Positions 34,316 to 43,557 of a stretch of 64,000 nt of DNA are shown piece after piece. The first letter of the stretch is position 1. Every line of letters starts with the position of its first letter. Source of the DNA: Polyangium sp. y55x31 (GTDB lineage Bacteria; Myxococcota_A; Polyangia; Polyangiales; Polyangiaceae); the NCBI RefSeq assembly GCF_029946505.1, contig NZ_JARZHG010000029.1:1-64000 (forward strand). The letters run 5' to 3'. Made by a program: the position numbers and the translations under genes. The notes below the pieces were generated by a model. The model was given only the letters and a program-made list of their open reading frames with translations, did not search any database and was not told where the DNA came from.

Positions 34316-36922
34316 TCAAGCGCCCGTCGCGAGCTCCGCGGCGGCCTCGTCCACGGCGTCGACGATGATCTGCCCTCGATCGACCGAGAGCAGCGCGACC
34401 GCGCCCGAAGGCAGCTCGCCGCGCAGGATCATCTCGGCGATCGGCGCCTCGACGTGGCGCATGATCGCGCGCTTCATCGGGCGCGCGCCGAGCCCTTCGT
34501 CGAAGCCTCCCTCGGCGATGAGCACGTCGAGCACGGCCGGCTCCACGTCGAGCCGGATGCCCTTTTCTTCGAGCCCGCGGCCGAGCCCCGCGAGCAACCT
34601 CCGCGCGACCTCCTTCACCTCGGCCTTGCCGAGCGGGCCGAAGACGAGCACCTCGTCGATGCGGTTGTAGAGCTCCGGCGGCAGGGCTCCGCGCGCGGCG
34701 GCGAGCATCGTGGATTCGAGCTTGTCCGGTGAAACCTGCGTCGCGCCGCGGGAAAACCCGACCGAACGTTCGCTCTTCAGGGCCCCGGCCTCGGCCGCGC
34801 CGAGGTTCGAGGTCATCACGATGACCGTGTTCGTGAAATCGACCCGCCGGCCGCGGCCGTCGGTCATGCGGCCCTCGTCGAAGACCTGGAGGAAAGTTTC
34901 GAGCACGTCGCGGTGCGCTTTTTCGATCTCGTCGAGCAAGATCACCTGGTAGGCGCGGCGGCGCACGGCCTCCGTGAGCTGACCGCCGGCCTCGTGCCCG
35001 ACGTACCCGGGCGGCGCGCCGATGAGCCGGGCCGTCGCGTGCGCCTCGCTGTACTCGGAGAGGTCGAGCCGCGTCATCGCGTCGGCCGAATGGAAGAGCG
35101 CCTCGGCGATGGCCTTTGCGGTCTCCGTCTTGCCGACGCCCGTCGGGCCGAGCAGGAGGAACGTGCCGAGCGGCCGATCCGCGCGAATGCCCGCGGCATT
35201 GCGGCGGAGGACCCTCGCAATGCGGGCGAGCGGCGCCGTGTGGCCGACGACCCGATCGGCGAGCAGTTTTTCCAAATTGAGCATTCGCTCCCGATCGGTC
35301 TCGAGCAGCCGCTCCTCGGGGATGTCCGCGAGGCTCGCGAGGACCTCGGCGACCTCGGGCGGGCCGACCGGCGGGAGTTTTCCGGCTCCGGCGCGCCTGC
35401 GGGCGCGGGCGCCCGCGAGGTCGAGGATGCCGATCGCCTTGTCGGGCAAGGCGCGGCCCGGCAGATAACGTACGGACCAGGAGACCGCGGAGGCGATCGA
35501 TTCGTCCGTGTATCCGAGCCCGTGGTGGGCGCCGAGGCCCTGACAAACCTGTTTGCAGAGGAGGAAGGCCGATTCCTCGTCCGGCTCCTCGATTTCGACG
35601 ACGGAGAAGCGCCGCGCGAGGGCGGGGTCGGGCTCGAAGGTGCGCCGGTGCTCCTCGGGCGTCGTGGCGCCGACGAGGCGGAGGTCGCCGCGGGCGAGGG
35701 CGAGCTTGATCTCGGCCGTGGCCTCGTCGAGGCCGCCGGAGAAGAGCTCGTGGATCTCGTCGACGAAGAGGATGACGGCGCGCCCCTCCTCGCGAATCTC
35801 TCGCAAAATGGCGTTCATGCGCTCGGCGAGCGCGCCGCGCGTGCCGGTGCCGGCGACGAGCTCGGAGACCGCGACCTCGACGAAGAGCCGCGCCGCGGAC
35901 GGATCCCGATCGGCCTCGCGGGCGAGGCGCTCGGCGATGCCCCGCGCGACCGAGGTTTTTCCGACGCCGGCCGGACCGACGAGCAGGCAGCTATTCTGGT
36001 TTTTCTTGGCCAGGATGTCGAGCGCCGCGTCGACCTCGGCGTCGCGGCCGATCACCGGATCGATTTCCCCGAGGCAAGCCGCGAGCGTGAGGTTTTTCCC
36101 GAGCGCCGCGAGCGCAGGCGTCTTCGCCCGATCGAGCGCGAGCGGATGCCCTTCCGGGATCGTGGGCCCGGCGGCGGCAGGGTTTTCCCGCGCCTTGGTT
36201 TTTCGGTCCTTCTCGGCCGGCTTCGCGGGCGCAGGCGCGGGGAGCGGGATCGGCGTCGCGGTCGTGATGGCCTGCGGCGGGGGCGGCGAGGGCGTGGCCG
36301 CCTGCGGCACCGTTTGCGTCTTCGTGGGCGGACGTTGCTCCTGGCCGAGCCGACCCGGCGGCGGGAACAACGGGACCGTCACGCCCGTGCCCGTCGGCCG
36401 CTTCGGGGGCATCGGCGCGGGTTTGTCGAGGTCGATCCGCGTCGGCGTACGCGGCGCCGGCCGGGGCTCGGCCTCCGTGGCCTTTCCGCCCGCCGTTTGC
36501 GTCATGCGCCGGGCCGCGACGACCCCGAGCGAGAGCTGCATGGCCGCCGTGCGCAGCCTTCCCGTATCCACGCCGGCCTGCACGAGGGCGCGGTGGGCGG
36601 CGGAGCTGCGGTCCGCGAGCAGGGCGAGGAGCAGGTGCAGGGCGTTCGGCTCGCCGAGAGGCGCGCGTTTGCCGAGCTCGCGGGCCGCGACGGCGGCGCG
36701 GGCGAGGGGATCGGGCGTGTCCTCGTCGAAGGATCGACCTGCCTTGAGGAGCGCATCCGCTTCGAGGCGCCGCTCGCGGAGCAGCTCGCCGGCCTGGCCA
36801 TCACGCGAAGCGATGGCGGCGAGGAGGTGAACGCTCGTCGGGCGCTCCTTGCGCGCAGCGGCCAGATCCTGGGCGAGCTTGCGCAGCGTGACGAGCTCGG
36901 CCTGCGAGCGGGGGATCGTCAT
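34316..36922 (-). CDS. ClpA/ClpC-like AAA+ ATPase with Pro-rich linker
   Basis: An 868-residue double-ring AAA+ unfoldase. Residues 1-140 are a Clp N-domain pair (two RPTSVHLLAAIA / EPNALHLLLALL helical repeats). Residues 150-260 are an unusual Pro/Thr-rich linker. D1 has Walker A GPAGVGKTS (about 314) and Walker B VILFVDEIHEL; D2 has Walker A GPTGVGKTETAKA (about 591) and VILLDEIEKAHRDV, with sensor MTSNLGAAEAG and GFDEGLGARPMKRAI. The long coiled middle domain of ClpB is absent, so it is closer to ClpA/ClpC than to the ClpB disaggregase. No ClpP-binding IGF loop is obvious. ATG 36922 is chosen as the point where Clp N homology starts. Confidence 0.88.
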   Translation of the reverse strand: MTIPRSQAELVTLRKLAQDLAAARKERPTSVHLLAAIASRDGQAGELLRERRLEADALLKAGRSFDEDTPDPLARAAVAARELGKRAPLGEPNALHLLLALLADRSSAAHRALVQAGVDTGRLRTAAMQLSLGVVAARRMTQTAGGKATEAEPRPAPRTPTRIDLDKPAPMPPKRPTGTGVTVPLFPPPGRLGQEQRPPTKTQTVPQAATPSPPPPQAITTATPIPLPAPAPAKPAEKDRKTKARENPAAAGPTIPEGHPLALDRAKTPALAALGKNLTLAACLGEIDPVIGRDAEVDAALDILAKKNQNSCLLVGPAGVGKTSVARGIAERLAREADRDPSAARLFVEVAVSELVAGTGTRGALAERMNAILREIREEGRAVILFVDEIHELFSGGLDEATAEIKLALARGDLRLVGATTPEEHRRTFEPDPALARRFSVVEIEEPDEESAFLLCKQVCQGLGAHHGLGYTDESIASAVSWSVRYLPGRALPDKAIGILDLAGARARRRAGAGKLPPVGPPEVAEVLASLADIPEERLLETDRERMLNLEKLLADRVVGHTAPLARIARVLRRNAAGIRADRPLGTFLLLGPTGVGKTETAKAIAEALFHSADAMTRLDLSEYSEAHATARLIGAPPGYVGHEAGGQLTEAVRRRAYQVILLDEIEKAHRDVLETFLQVFDEGRMTDGRGRRVDFTNTVIVMTSNLGAAEAGALKSERSVGFSRGATQVSPDKLESTMLAAARGALPPELYNRIDEVLVFGPLGKAEVKEVARRLLAGLGRGLEEKGIRLDVEPAVLDVLIAEGGFDEGLGARPMKRAIMRHVEAPIAEMILRGELPSGAVALLSVDRGQIIVDAVDEAAAELATGA

Positions 36923-37023
36923 GATGGGGAGGGGGGTCTCACGGACGCGGGGCGTGGGACAAGTTTTCGGCCGGGGACGTGGCGGGGCCTTCGTGTAGGA
37001 TGGGCCGAGGAGAGCACCCATCC

Positions 37024-37785
37024 GTGACGACACGACGTATCGCCCTTCTTTTTCTGGCAACGCTTGGGCTCCTCATCTCCCGCGAGGCGCGGGCCGACCT
37101 CATCAACCCCGGGGAGAAGCGCGTCGACTACACGTTCGAGCTGGAGAATGCCTCGCAGTTCCCCGACTACGTGTTCCTTGCGCACCCGTACACGACGTCT
37201 TTCGGCGCGCCCATGCCCGAGCTCGGCGTGCTCGGCGGGTTGCCGCTGATGGTGGGGAAGTATGTCCAGCCCGTCGTGTATGCGATGAAAAAGTCCGATT
37301 TCGAGGCGTCTTCGCTGCGCAAGCTCGAGGGTGCGGCCCTCGAAGCGTTTTTCGCGGAGGGAAAGGGGCTCATTTCGTCAGGGCTCACGATCCGGCCGGA
37401 GCATTTCGTGCCCGACCGCTGGCCCGTGAAGGGCATGCACGACGTCGCCCGGGTCGAGAAGCTCGAAGCCGGCGTGTTCGTCGCCAAGCTCGCGAAGGTC
37501 GTCTACTTCATGGACGACGGCAAGCGCGTGTCGGTCGATTACCCGGCCGATGGAAAGCGGCCCTTTCCGCCTGGCCTCACGCCGACCCCGCCCCGGGACG
37601 AGACGCCTCCGACGAGCGCGACCGCCGATCCCGCCGAGACCACGCCGGTCGCGCCCGCGCATGCGCCGAGCGGCTGCGGCGGGTGCGCGGTGCGAGGCGA
37701 GGAGGGCGCCGCGGGTTTCGTGTTCCTGCTCGGCGTGCTCGCGGCGTTTCGAGCGCGGAGGCGCGGCGGCTCAATCGCGTCGTGA
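37024..37785 (+). CDS. Exported protein with MYXO-CTERM-like tail
   Basis: A 253-residue protein starting with GTG (GAGGAGAG nine bases upstream) and a signal sequence (RRIALLFLATLGLLISREARA). The mature domain (INPGEKRVDYTFELENASQF, then VARVEKLEAGVFVAKLAKVV) is unfamiliar. A Pro/Thr linker leads to SGCGGCAVRGEEGAAGFVFL, a hydrophobic helix and ARRRGG, matching the MYXO-CTERM layout (Cys-rich motif, membrane helix, Arg cluster), which marks proteins for processing and surface anchoring in myxobacteria. Its end overlaps the converging selenoprotein gene by 15 bases. Confidence 0.8.
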   Translation: MTTRRIALLFLATLGLLISREARADLINPGEKRVDYTFELENASQFPDYVFLAHPYTTSFGAPMPELGVLGGLPLMVGKYVQPVVYAMKKSDFEASSLRKLEGAALEAFFAEGKGLISSGLTIRPEHFVPDRWPVKGMHDVARVEKLEAGVFVAKLAKVVYFMDDGKRVSVDYPADGKRPFPPGLTPTPPRDETPPTSATADPAETTPVAPAHAPSGCGGCAVRGEEGAAGFVFLLGVLAAFRARRRGGSIAS

Positions 37786-38340
37786 TTCGGCGAGCGCGCG
37801 GTCGACGATATCGAGCAGCTCGGCGGTGCTCGGTCGGTCGGCCATGCTCTCGCCGATCTGCCGGAAGAAGATCCTACCATCCGGCAGGATGACGAAGGTC
37901 GAAGGGACCGCGATGTCCTGGCCCTGCATGGCGACGCCGTACGCGAGCGCGGTCTTCAAGCCGTCGTCCCGCAAGAGCGGGTAATGCACGTCGAGTTTTT
38001 CGGCGAGCGCGCGCGATTCCTCCTCGGTATCGACGCTGATCGCCGCGAGGCCCACGCCGAGCCTGCGGAATCGGTCATTCATTCTTGCCAGCTCCCCGAG
38101 CTGGCTACGACAGTACGGTCACCAGTGGCCGCGGTAAAACACCACGACCGCGGGGCCTTTCTGGGTGAGGCTCGCCAGGGTGACGGTCTCGCCCGTGTGT
38201 GACGGGAGCGAGAATGCGGGCGCCGGGGCCGAGGTCGGAAGCGCAGGTCCACGCGTCTTCAGGTTGCAGCCGGCAGCGACGGCGAGGGCCGCGATGCCGA
38301 GAAAGAACAGGCGGCGCGAAGCGCGGATCGGCGCGGACAT
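37771..38340 (-). CDS. Peroxiredoxin-like selenoprotein, lipid-anchored, UGA read as selenocysteine
   Basis: A 189-residue AhpC/TSA-fold protein in a single frame except for an in-frame TGA at 38119-38121. Read as selenocysteine, the active site is FYRGHW-U-PYCRSQLGELA; in relatives the same place is FYRGxWCPYC, so U replaces the first Cys of a CxxC. The frame is otherwise intact on both sides, with FVILPDGRIFFRQIGESM typical of the family. A perfect hairpin of SECIS type begins 13 bases after the TGA (see 38087-38121). The N-terminus is a lipoprotein signal (FFLGIAALAVAAGC), so it acts in the periplasm. Treating it as a pseudogene, or as two genes (38119-38340 and 37771-38082), would be an annotation error in my view. 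SelA/B/C/D genes must lie elsewhere. Confidence 0.85.
38087..38121 (-). promoter_or_regulatory. Predicted bacterial SECIS element
   Basis: Leftward strand: TGA (38121-38119), 13 bases, then stem GCCAGCTC (38105-38098), loop GGG (38097-38095) and GAGCTGGC (38094-38087). The apical loop begins 22 bases after the UGA and contains G residues, within the range known for E. coli fdhF-type elements bound by SelB. It lies inside the coding region, as bacterial SECIS elements do. Confidence 0.8.
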
Positions 38341-38391
38341 GGCCTCGGAGCATACAGGGGCAAGCCCGAGACGACAAGCCCTGGAAAAACG

Positions 38392-39339
38392 TCAGAAGCC
38401 GCCGCCGGTGGCCGTGCCCGTGGGCAGCGGACGCTTGGGCGTGGGGGAGGGGGACGGCGTGGGCGCGGCGGACGCGGCGGCCTCGCGCTTGACGATGAAC
38501 TCGACCAGCGTATCGCACCGGCCGGAGCTCGCCCCGCCGGTCTCGTCGAGGCAGGAGACGACGAGCGCGCGGCCCGGGGTCACCTCGGTGACGAGCAACG
38601 TCGAGACCCAGGTTTGTCCGTCGACGACCGTGGACCATCCGGGTTTTTCGGCGATCGTCGGCTTGCCGCGCGTCCTGCGCATCTTCGGCGATTGCTGCTC
38701 GAATCCGGTCAGGATCGCGTCGGCGAATTTCTCGTCCACGGCGCGCACGGGCATGTCCGTGACCTTGAGCGTTTGCTTGTCGCAGACGATCGAGACCGTG
38801 CGAATGCCGTCTTTCTCCTCGGCGCTCTTCTTGCAATTGCTCATTGCATCGCCGGTGCCCGGGGAGAACATGAGCGGATAGACGACCTTGACCACGCCGC
38901 CTTCGGGCGCGGGGAACGTCAACGTCTCGACGGCCGCGAGGACGCATTTGACGACGTCCGGATCGGGCAGGGTCGCCGGCGTTTCCTCGCCGATGGAGGC
39001 GACTTTGCCGTCCTTGCCGATGACGAACTTGGCTGCGATGCGGCCTTCGAGGTTCGGGTTCTTTTGCAGGCCTGCCTCGTAGCAAGCCCGGAGCGCTTTG
39101 AAGTTGCCGCGGATGACCTTCTGGATTTCGGCCGGCTCGAGCTTCCCCGCCGGGGCGTCGAGCGCGCCGATCACGTTCGTTTCCTTGTTTGCGGGCTCGG
39201 CCTTGGCCTCGGGCGCGGGGGGCGCCTCGGCGGGCGGGGCTTTCGCCTCCGGGTTCGGCGGCGCGTCGGCCGGCGGCGTGGCGCCGGCGCAGCCGACGAG
39301 CAGGAGGGCGAGGGACGAGGGCCAAAAGGCGCGGAGCAT
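38392..39339 (-). CDS. Lipoprotein with AgmX/PglI-type C-terminal domain
   Basis: A 315-residue lipoprotein: signal PSSLALLLVGCAGA (lipobox LVGC), then a Pro/Ala/Glu repeat (PEAKAPPAEAPPAPEAK), then a TonB-like domain (EIQKVIRGNFKALRACYEAG, GRIAAKFVIGKDGKVASIGE, CVLAAVETLTFPAPEGGVVK) of the AgmX/PglI C-terminal family, common in myxobacteria. A second half (ADAILTGFEQQSPKMRR to CDTLVEFIVKREAAA) is of unknown fold. Members often associate with gliding or envelope machines, but this one is a single gene and its role is unknown. Confidence 0.83.
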   Translation of the reverse strand: MLRAFWPSSLALLLVGCAGATPPADAPPNPEAKAPPAEAPPAPEAKAEPANKETNVIGALDAPAGKLEPAEIQKVIRGNFKALRACYEAGLQKNPNLEGRIAAKFVIGKDGKVASIGEETPATLPDPDVVKCVLAAVETLTFPAPEGGVVKVVYPLMFSPGTGDAMSNCKKSAEEKDGIRTVSIVCDKQTLKVTDMPVRAVDEKFADAILTGFEQQSPKMRRTRGKPTIAEKPGWSTVVDGQTWVSTLLVTEVTPGRALVVSCLDETGGASSGRCDTLVEFIVKREAAASAAPTPSPSPTPKRPLPTGTATGGGF

Positions 39340-39745
39340 CGGCGCGGATGCTAGGAGGCACGCCGGGGTGCGTCAAGGCGACCCCAGGAATGGCCAATGC
39401 AAACCCTTCCCGTCGGTCGCGATTTTCCACGAACCGGCGCCGTCCGCGACCGCCGAGCACGCTCTCGCCGCGCCGGAGCACGTTGTCGTCCTGGACTCGT
39501 TATCCCTCTCCCGGATGCCGCGGCGCGTATCATCGCCTCCTTGCACCTTCAATGGGCGTGGCATTTCACGTTCCCATCGGAATGCGTGGTGGCGTACGCG
39601 TAACGTTTCGGCACAAATTGAGCCGTTTTCGCGACCGTCCCTGCTCGACGTTGAAAACTTGATTGACCACCCGATCCGCGCGAGAGAACGTAAGACGCGT
39701 GCCGGGCGGCATGGTTCGTCCCGGCACGATGACTTGGAGGCTTAC
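39340..39745. other. 406-bp intergenic region, likely divergent promoters
   Basis: No gene seen. It separates two divergent genes: the AgmX-type lipoprotein (leftward) and the DUF1501 cassette (rightward). GC is lower from about 39,600 to 39,745, which suits a promoter for the cassette, but I see no convincing sigma-70 pair. GGAGG before the GTG at 39746 is the only clear signal. Confidence 0.5.
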
Positions 39746-41266
39746 GTGAAGCGTCGCGATTTTCTCAAGGGCGCAGGGCTCGTCGCCGCGACGGCGGCCA
39801 GCGGCCTGGGCGTATCGCTCTGGGGCATGCGGCAAGCGCGTGCGTTCGGAGAGGTTCCCAAGGAAGCCGAGGGCGCCATGCTGCCGCTCGAGCTGCAGGC
39901 CGAAAACATCCTCGAGATCTTTCTTTACGGCGGCGTGAGCCAGTACGAGTCGTTTTACTGCGTTCCCTCGCTCGGAGAGGCGAGCGGGACGCAGTGGTAC
40001 GCGTACCTGAACTCCGGTCAGGTGCAGGCGGCCGTGGATCAGTGTGCGTTCCAGGGCCCGCTCACCGAGCCCTTCGCAGCCGACTCGATGGGCCAAACGG
40101 TGCACCTCGGGCCCTTCGTGATGCCCCTGCGTGAACGGCCCGACGTGATGGAGAGGACGCGCGTTTCCATCTCGGCGCACGACCTCGAGCCGCACGAGGG
40201 CGCGATCCCGATGATGCTCGGCGGCCGCGGGCTCGGGCATCCGGCGTTTTCGGGGCTCGGCGCGCACGTGCAGCGTTACTTCCTCGAACGGTTCAACCAG
40301 CCGGGTCGCGCGCCTTACTCGTACGCGCTGATGTCGAACGGCGCGAACGGGCTGCCGACGGACAACATCCGCAGCGTCGTGTCGATCGGAATGCACCCCG
40401 GCGCAGCGCGCCCGCTCGCCATCAAGGTCGACGCAGCAGGTGACCTCACGAGCCTGCTCGCCCGCGGGACCGTGGGGCAGAACCGAGCGCAGTACGACGC
40501 GCTGATGCAGGGCTACATCGATCGGTACCACGAGCGGCTGCGCTTCCGGGGACAAGGCAATCCGCTGCGCGCGCCGCGCCTCGGCGAGCTCGAAGCCGCG
40601 TCGAGCTCCATCGCCAACGCGCAGGCGATCTCGGGCGTGCTCGAGCCGCAGTTCTTCAACAAGGTCAGCGGATCGAACTGCGGCGACTTCGCGAACACCG
40701 ACGCGATGACGATGAACCTGAAGCTCGCGGCGCACCTGCTCCGGCACCCGACCGTGCCCGCGAAGTACGTGTGCATCGTCGACACAGGGCTGCTCACGGC
40801 CGACGGCGGCGGCGGGTACGACACGCACGGCGAGAACTCGTTCACGCAGGCGCGGAACCTGTCGCACACGCTGCGGCAGCTCCTGTCGGTGGTGAACGCG
40901 CCGGGCGAGAACAACCCGGCGAAGCTCGACCTCGACAAGACGCTGATCGTGCTGACCACGGAGTTCGGGCGAACGCCGTACAAGCAAGGCAGCGGAGGCC
41001 GAAATCACTGGCCGTACGGCTTCCCGGTGGTGTTCATCGGCGGTCCGGTGCGGCCCTCGGGCAAGGGCGTGTTCGGCGCGTGCGGAGAGGACGGGCGCGC
41101 GACGATCGCGTCGACGCCGCAGGAGAACCGCATGGCGGCGCTGCTTTCGCTGGGTATCTGGCCCTTCGCGCAGGAGAGCTTCAACGTCTCCGACGTGCCG
41201 GGCGCGACGACGGAGATCGAGGCCGCGAAGCTCGTGCAGCAGCGGCAACTGGGGGTGGTGGCATGA
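39746..41266 (+). CDS. DUF1501 family protein with twin-arginine signal
   Basis: A 506-residue exported protein. I start at GTG 39746: GGAGG lies six to seven bases upstream, and the next residues are KRRDFLKGAGLVAATAA, a Tat signal. The family core is visible in NILEIFLYGGVSQYESFYCV, then GGGYDTHGENSFTQARNLSH and VLTTEFGRTPYKQG. DUF1501 proteins have the alkaline-phosphatase/sulfatase-like fold and occur next to cytochrome-like DUF1800/DUF1592 proteins; their substrate is unknown. The stop overlaps the next gene start (ATGA). An export/maturation role in a periplasmic redox system is inferred. Confidence 0.9.
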   Translation: MKRRDFLKGAGLVAATAASGLGVSLWGMRQARAFGEVPKEAEGAMLPLELQAENILEIFLYGGVSQYESFYCVPSLGEASGTQWYAYLNSGQVQAAVDQCAFQGPLTEPFAADSMGQTVHLGPFVMPLRERPDVMERTRVSISAHDLEPHEGAIPMMLGGRGLGHPAFSGLGAHVQRYFLERFNQPGRAPYSYALMSNGANGLPTDNIRSVVSIGMHPGAARPLAIKVDAAGDLTSLLARGTVGQNRAQYDALMQGYIDRYHERLRFRGQGNPLRAPRLGELEAASSSIANAQAISGVLEPQFFNKVSGSNCGDFANTDAMTMNLKLAAHLLRHPTVPAKYVCIVDTGLLTADGGGGYDTHGENSFTQARNLSHTLRQLLSVVNAPGENNPAKLDLDKTLIVLTTEFGRTPYKQGSGGRNHWPYGFPVVFIGGPVRPSGKGVFGACGEDGRATIASTPQENRMAALLSLGIWPFAQESFNVSDVPGATTEIEAAKLVQQRQLGVVA

Positions 41267-43491
41267 AGACCAGGCGTTTCTCTGGGCTCTCGACGCTCAC
41301 CCTGGCGATCACGTGCGCGGCCGCGATGGCCGTAGCGCCCGCATGCAGCGGCGGCGGGACGAACCCGCCCGAGCCGTCAGGTCCCGGCGTCGGCGGAAGC
41401 GGCGGCAGCGGCGGCAGCGGTGGCGCAGGCGGTGACGCCGGCGCAGGCGGAAGCGGCGGTGAGGGTGGAGACCCGACGCCGCACACGCCCGAGCACGTGT
41501 GGACCGAATGCCAGGCGAGTGATCAAGCGTGGGTGCGCCGCGCGATCGTCGCGGTGAGCGGTCGCAAGCCGTGGGGCCAGGCCGAGGTGAACGCGTACAC
41601 CGACGCGATCACGGCGATCCGCAAGGCGGACCTGGAGGCCGCCGGCAAGTTCGGCGAGCTCGGCGGCGCGCTGCCGCCCTACGGCGACGACCTCGTGAAC
41701 GCGCGGAAAATCGTGGCCCGCGCGCTCATGCGCGAGGACGCGTTCCGGCAGCGGTGGAGCGACTTCTTCATGGACACGCTGCGCGTGAACCGCATCGAGA
41801 CGAAGTCGCTGCAGCAGTGCTACGGCTCGCCGCCGGCCGCGGCGTTCGACAACGGAACCCTGGCCGCGTGGGTGCGCGACAACGACGCGAACACGAAGAA
41901 CCCGCCGAGCCCCGGGTTCACGATGAACCAGCTCCTCTCGTCGTCGATCGAGCTCGACGACCTCTCGCCCGTCTACCGCGCGAACCTCTTCGCGATGATG
42001 TCGCAGCCGTACTCGGGCGCGAACGTGGGCGAGTACGAGATGGAGCGCGCGCGTCGGCAGAACTTCGGCGCGATCTTCGAGCGCGCCTACATCCATCGCG
42101 ATCGGGTTTGTCTGACCTGCCACAACAGCGAGTTCTCCGTGACGTACAGCGACGATCCGGCGCTGAACCGGGCGTGGCCCGTGCCGGGTCTCTTCGAGGT
42201 CGCGCTCTACGGAAACTCGGCCGGCGTGCACCCCGAGGAGGAGCAGGAGACGAAGGGCACGGACGAGATGCGCGCGCTGTCGATGCTGCGCTACTGGGGC
42301 GTCGCCGACGGCGGCGGGACACCGCCCTACGGCTGGAGCGGCAACGCGTGCGGCAGCTTCCGCGTGCCGACGGAGGACGATCCGCTCGGCGTCGACACGT
42401 ACTTCGGCTCGATCCGCTCGACGCCCGAAGCGCCGAACAAGGGCCGCCGCGCGAGCGTGTGGGACCTCGAACGCGCGCTCAAGCGTGGCGTCGATCGTCT
42501 CGCGGCGCACGGGCTCGTGCGTCTGCCCGGCGGCGAGCTCGCCGATCCGGACGAGGCGTTCGCGTACATGGTCGCGCAGAACATCGTCGACGTCGTGTGG
42601 TCCGAGGTGATGGGCACGCGGCTGACGATCGCGAACTACTTCCCGCGCACCGAGGTGCAACGCGACATCTTGATGGGCCTCACGGAGAAGTTCGTCGCGT
42701 CGCACTTCTCGCTGCGCGAGCTGCTCATCGACATCCTCGCGCACCCGGCCTTCAACCTGAAGGCGCCGGAAGAGGGCTGCGGGAGCGCGGCCTACGAGGT
42801 GCCGCGTGTCTTCGATCCGTGGACGATCGCGGACAAGGACATCGGCCGGCGCGGCAACAGCCCCGCCGACGGCATCTTCGCGATCTCGTCGCGCCCGCTG
42901 CGCCGCAGCCTGCATCGCGCCATGGAGTGGCCGAGCTACAGCGAGTATCCGCAGAGCGAAGATGAAGAGGCCTTCCAGCTCGCCATCGGCTTCGCGTTGA
43001 AGGACGCGGAGCCGGGCTTCCGCGGGCTCGACTTCCAGGGAAGGCTCTCGTGGGAAGCGTCGTACGGCGCGTGCAAGGCGCTCGGCGGGAGCGACTTCAT
43101 CTCGAAGATCGTGTCGAGGGCCCAGACGACGCCGGGCTCGACCGTCGGTGACGCGGTGATCGCGCTGAAGGATCGCCTCGTCGGCGAGCCGTGGGTCGAG
43201 CCGGTGACGGAGAAGCCGCAGATCGAGGCGCTCCTGAAGACGAGCCTCGACGACACGAACATCGCGGGCCTCGACGCGAAGCTGCGCTCGTTCTGCGGCG
43301 TCCTCGTCGCGGCGCCGCAGTTCATGCTCGGCGGTGTCGTCTCGAAGGACGCGACCGACGTGCCGAAGCTGACGCCGCCGGAGATCTCGTACGAGGGTAC
43401 GTGCGGATACGTCTCGTCCATCGCGGGGCAGATCGGCGCGCCGTACACGATCACCTGCGGTCCGGGTACCATCACCGCGAAGAAGCAGTGA
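41263..43491 (+). CDS. Cytochrome-like lipoprotein with CxxCH, DUF1549/1553-like
   Basis: A 742-residue lipoprotein. The signal ends MAVAPACSGGG (lipobox APAC) and a Gly/Ser/Ala linker follows (GGSGGSGGSGGAGGDAGAGG). A single heme site, CLTCHNSE, occurs near residue 285. The region with EDAFRQRWSDFFMDTLRVNR and ANYFPRTEVQRDILMGLTEK resembles the DUF1549/DUF1553 and DUF1592 groups found beside DUF1501 proteins. It lies in one operon with the Tat-exported partner (four-base overlap). Only one heme motif in such a long protein is unusual. Confidence 0.85.
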   Translation: MKTRRFSGLSTLTLAITCAAAMAVAPACSGGGTNPPEPSGPGVGGSGGSGGSGGAGGDAGAGGSGGEGGDPTPHTPEHVWTECQASDQAWVRRAIVAVSGRKPWGQAEVNAYTDAITAIRKADLEAAGKFGELGGALPPYGDDLVNARKIVARALMREDAFRQRWSDFFMDTLRVNRIETKSLQQCYGSPPAAAFDNGTLAAWVRDNDANTKNPPSPGFTMNQLLSSSIELDDLSPVYRANLFAMMSQPYSGANVGEYEMERARRQNFGAIFERAYIHRDRVCLTCHNSEFSVTYSDDPALNRAWPVPGLFEVALYGNSAGVHPEEEQETKGTDEMRALSMLRYWGVADGGGTPPYGWSGNACGSFRVPTEDDPLGVDTYFGSIRSTPEAPNKGRRASVWDLERALKRGVDRLAAHGLVRLPGGELADPDEAFAYMVAQNIVDVVWSEVMGTRLTIANYFPRTEVQRDILMGLTEKFVASHFSLRELLIDILAHPAFNLKAPEEGCGSAAYEVPRVFDPWTIADKDIGRRGNSPADGIFAISSRPLRRSLHRAMEWPSYSEYPQSEDEEAFQLAIGFALKDAEPGFRGLDFQGRLSWEASYGACKALGGSDFISKIVSRAQTTPGSTVGDAVIALKDRLVGEPWVEPVTEKPQIEALLKTSLDDTNIAGLDAKLRSFCGVLVAAPQFMLGGVVSKDATDVPKLTPPEISYEGTCGYVSSIAGQIGAPYTITCGPGTITAKKQ

Positions 43492-43498
43492 CGGAAGG

Positions 43499-43539
43499 GT
43501 TTGGGGCGTCGCTCGGCTCGTCCGAGCGCCGCCCCAAAC
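43499..43539. terminator. Large hairpin between two cassette genes
   Basis: Outer stem GTTTGGGGCG/CGCCCCAAAC (10 bp) and inner stem CGCTCGG/CCGAGCG with loop CTCGT, separated by one unpaired base on each side. No T-run follows, so it could be an attenuator or an mRNA-processing/stability hairpin, reducing transcription of the third gene. It lies eight bases after the stop of the cytochrome-like gene. Confidence 0.7.
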
Positions 43540-43557
43540 GTTGAAAGGACGACCGGG

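Noticed and set aside
33072-35546. Leftward 824-codon frame over the STAS and Clp region
   Set aside because: It covers the end of one strand's Clp gene in the wrong frame and the STAS gene in antisense, and it reads through the strong terminator at 34276-34307.
37771-38340. Pseudogene or two separate short genes split by a stop
   Set aside because: Only one stop, exactly at the active-site Cys position, followed by a correctly placed SECIS-like hairpin; both halves keep family motifs. Selenocysteine is the better explanation.
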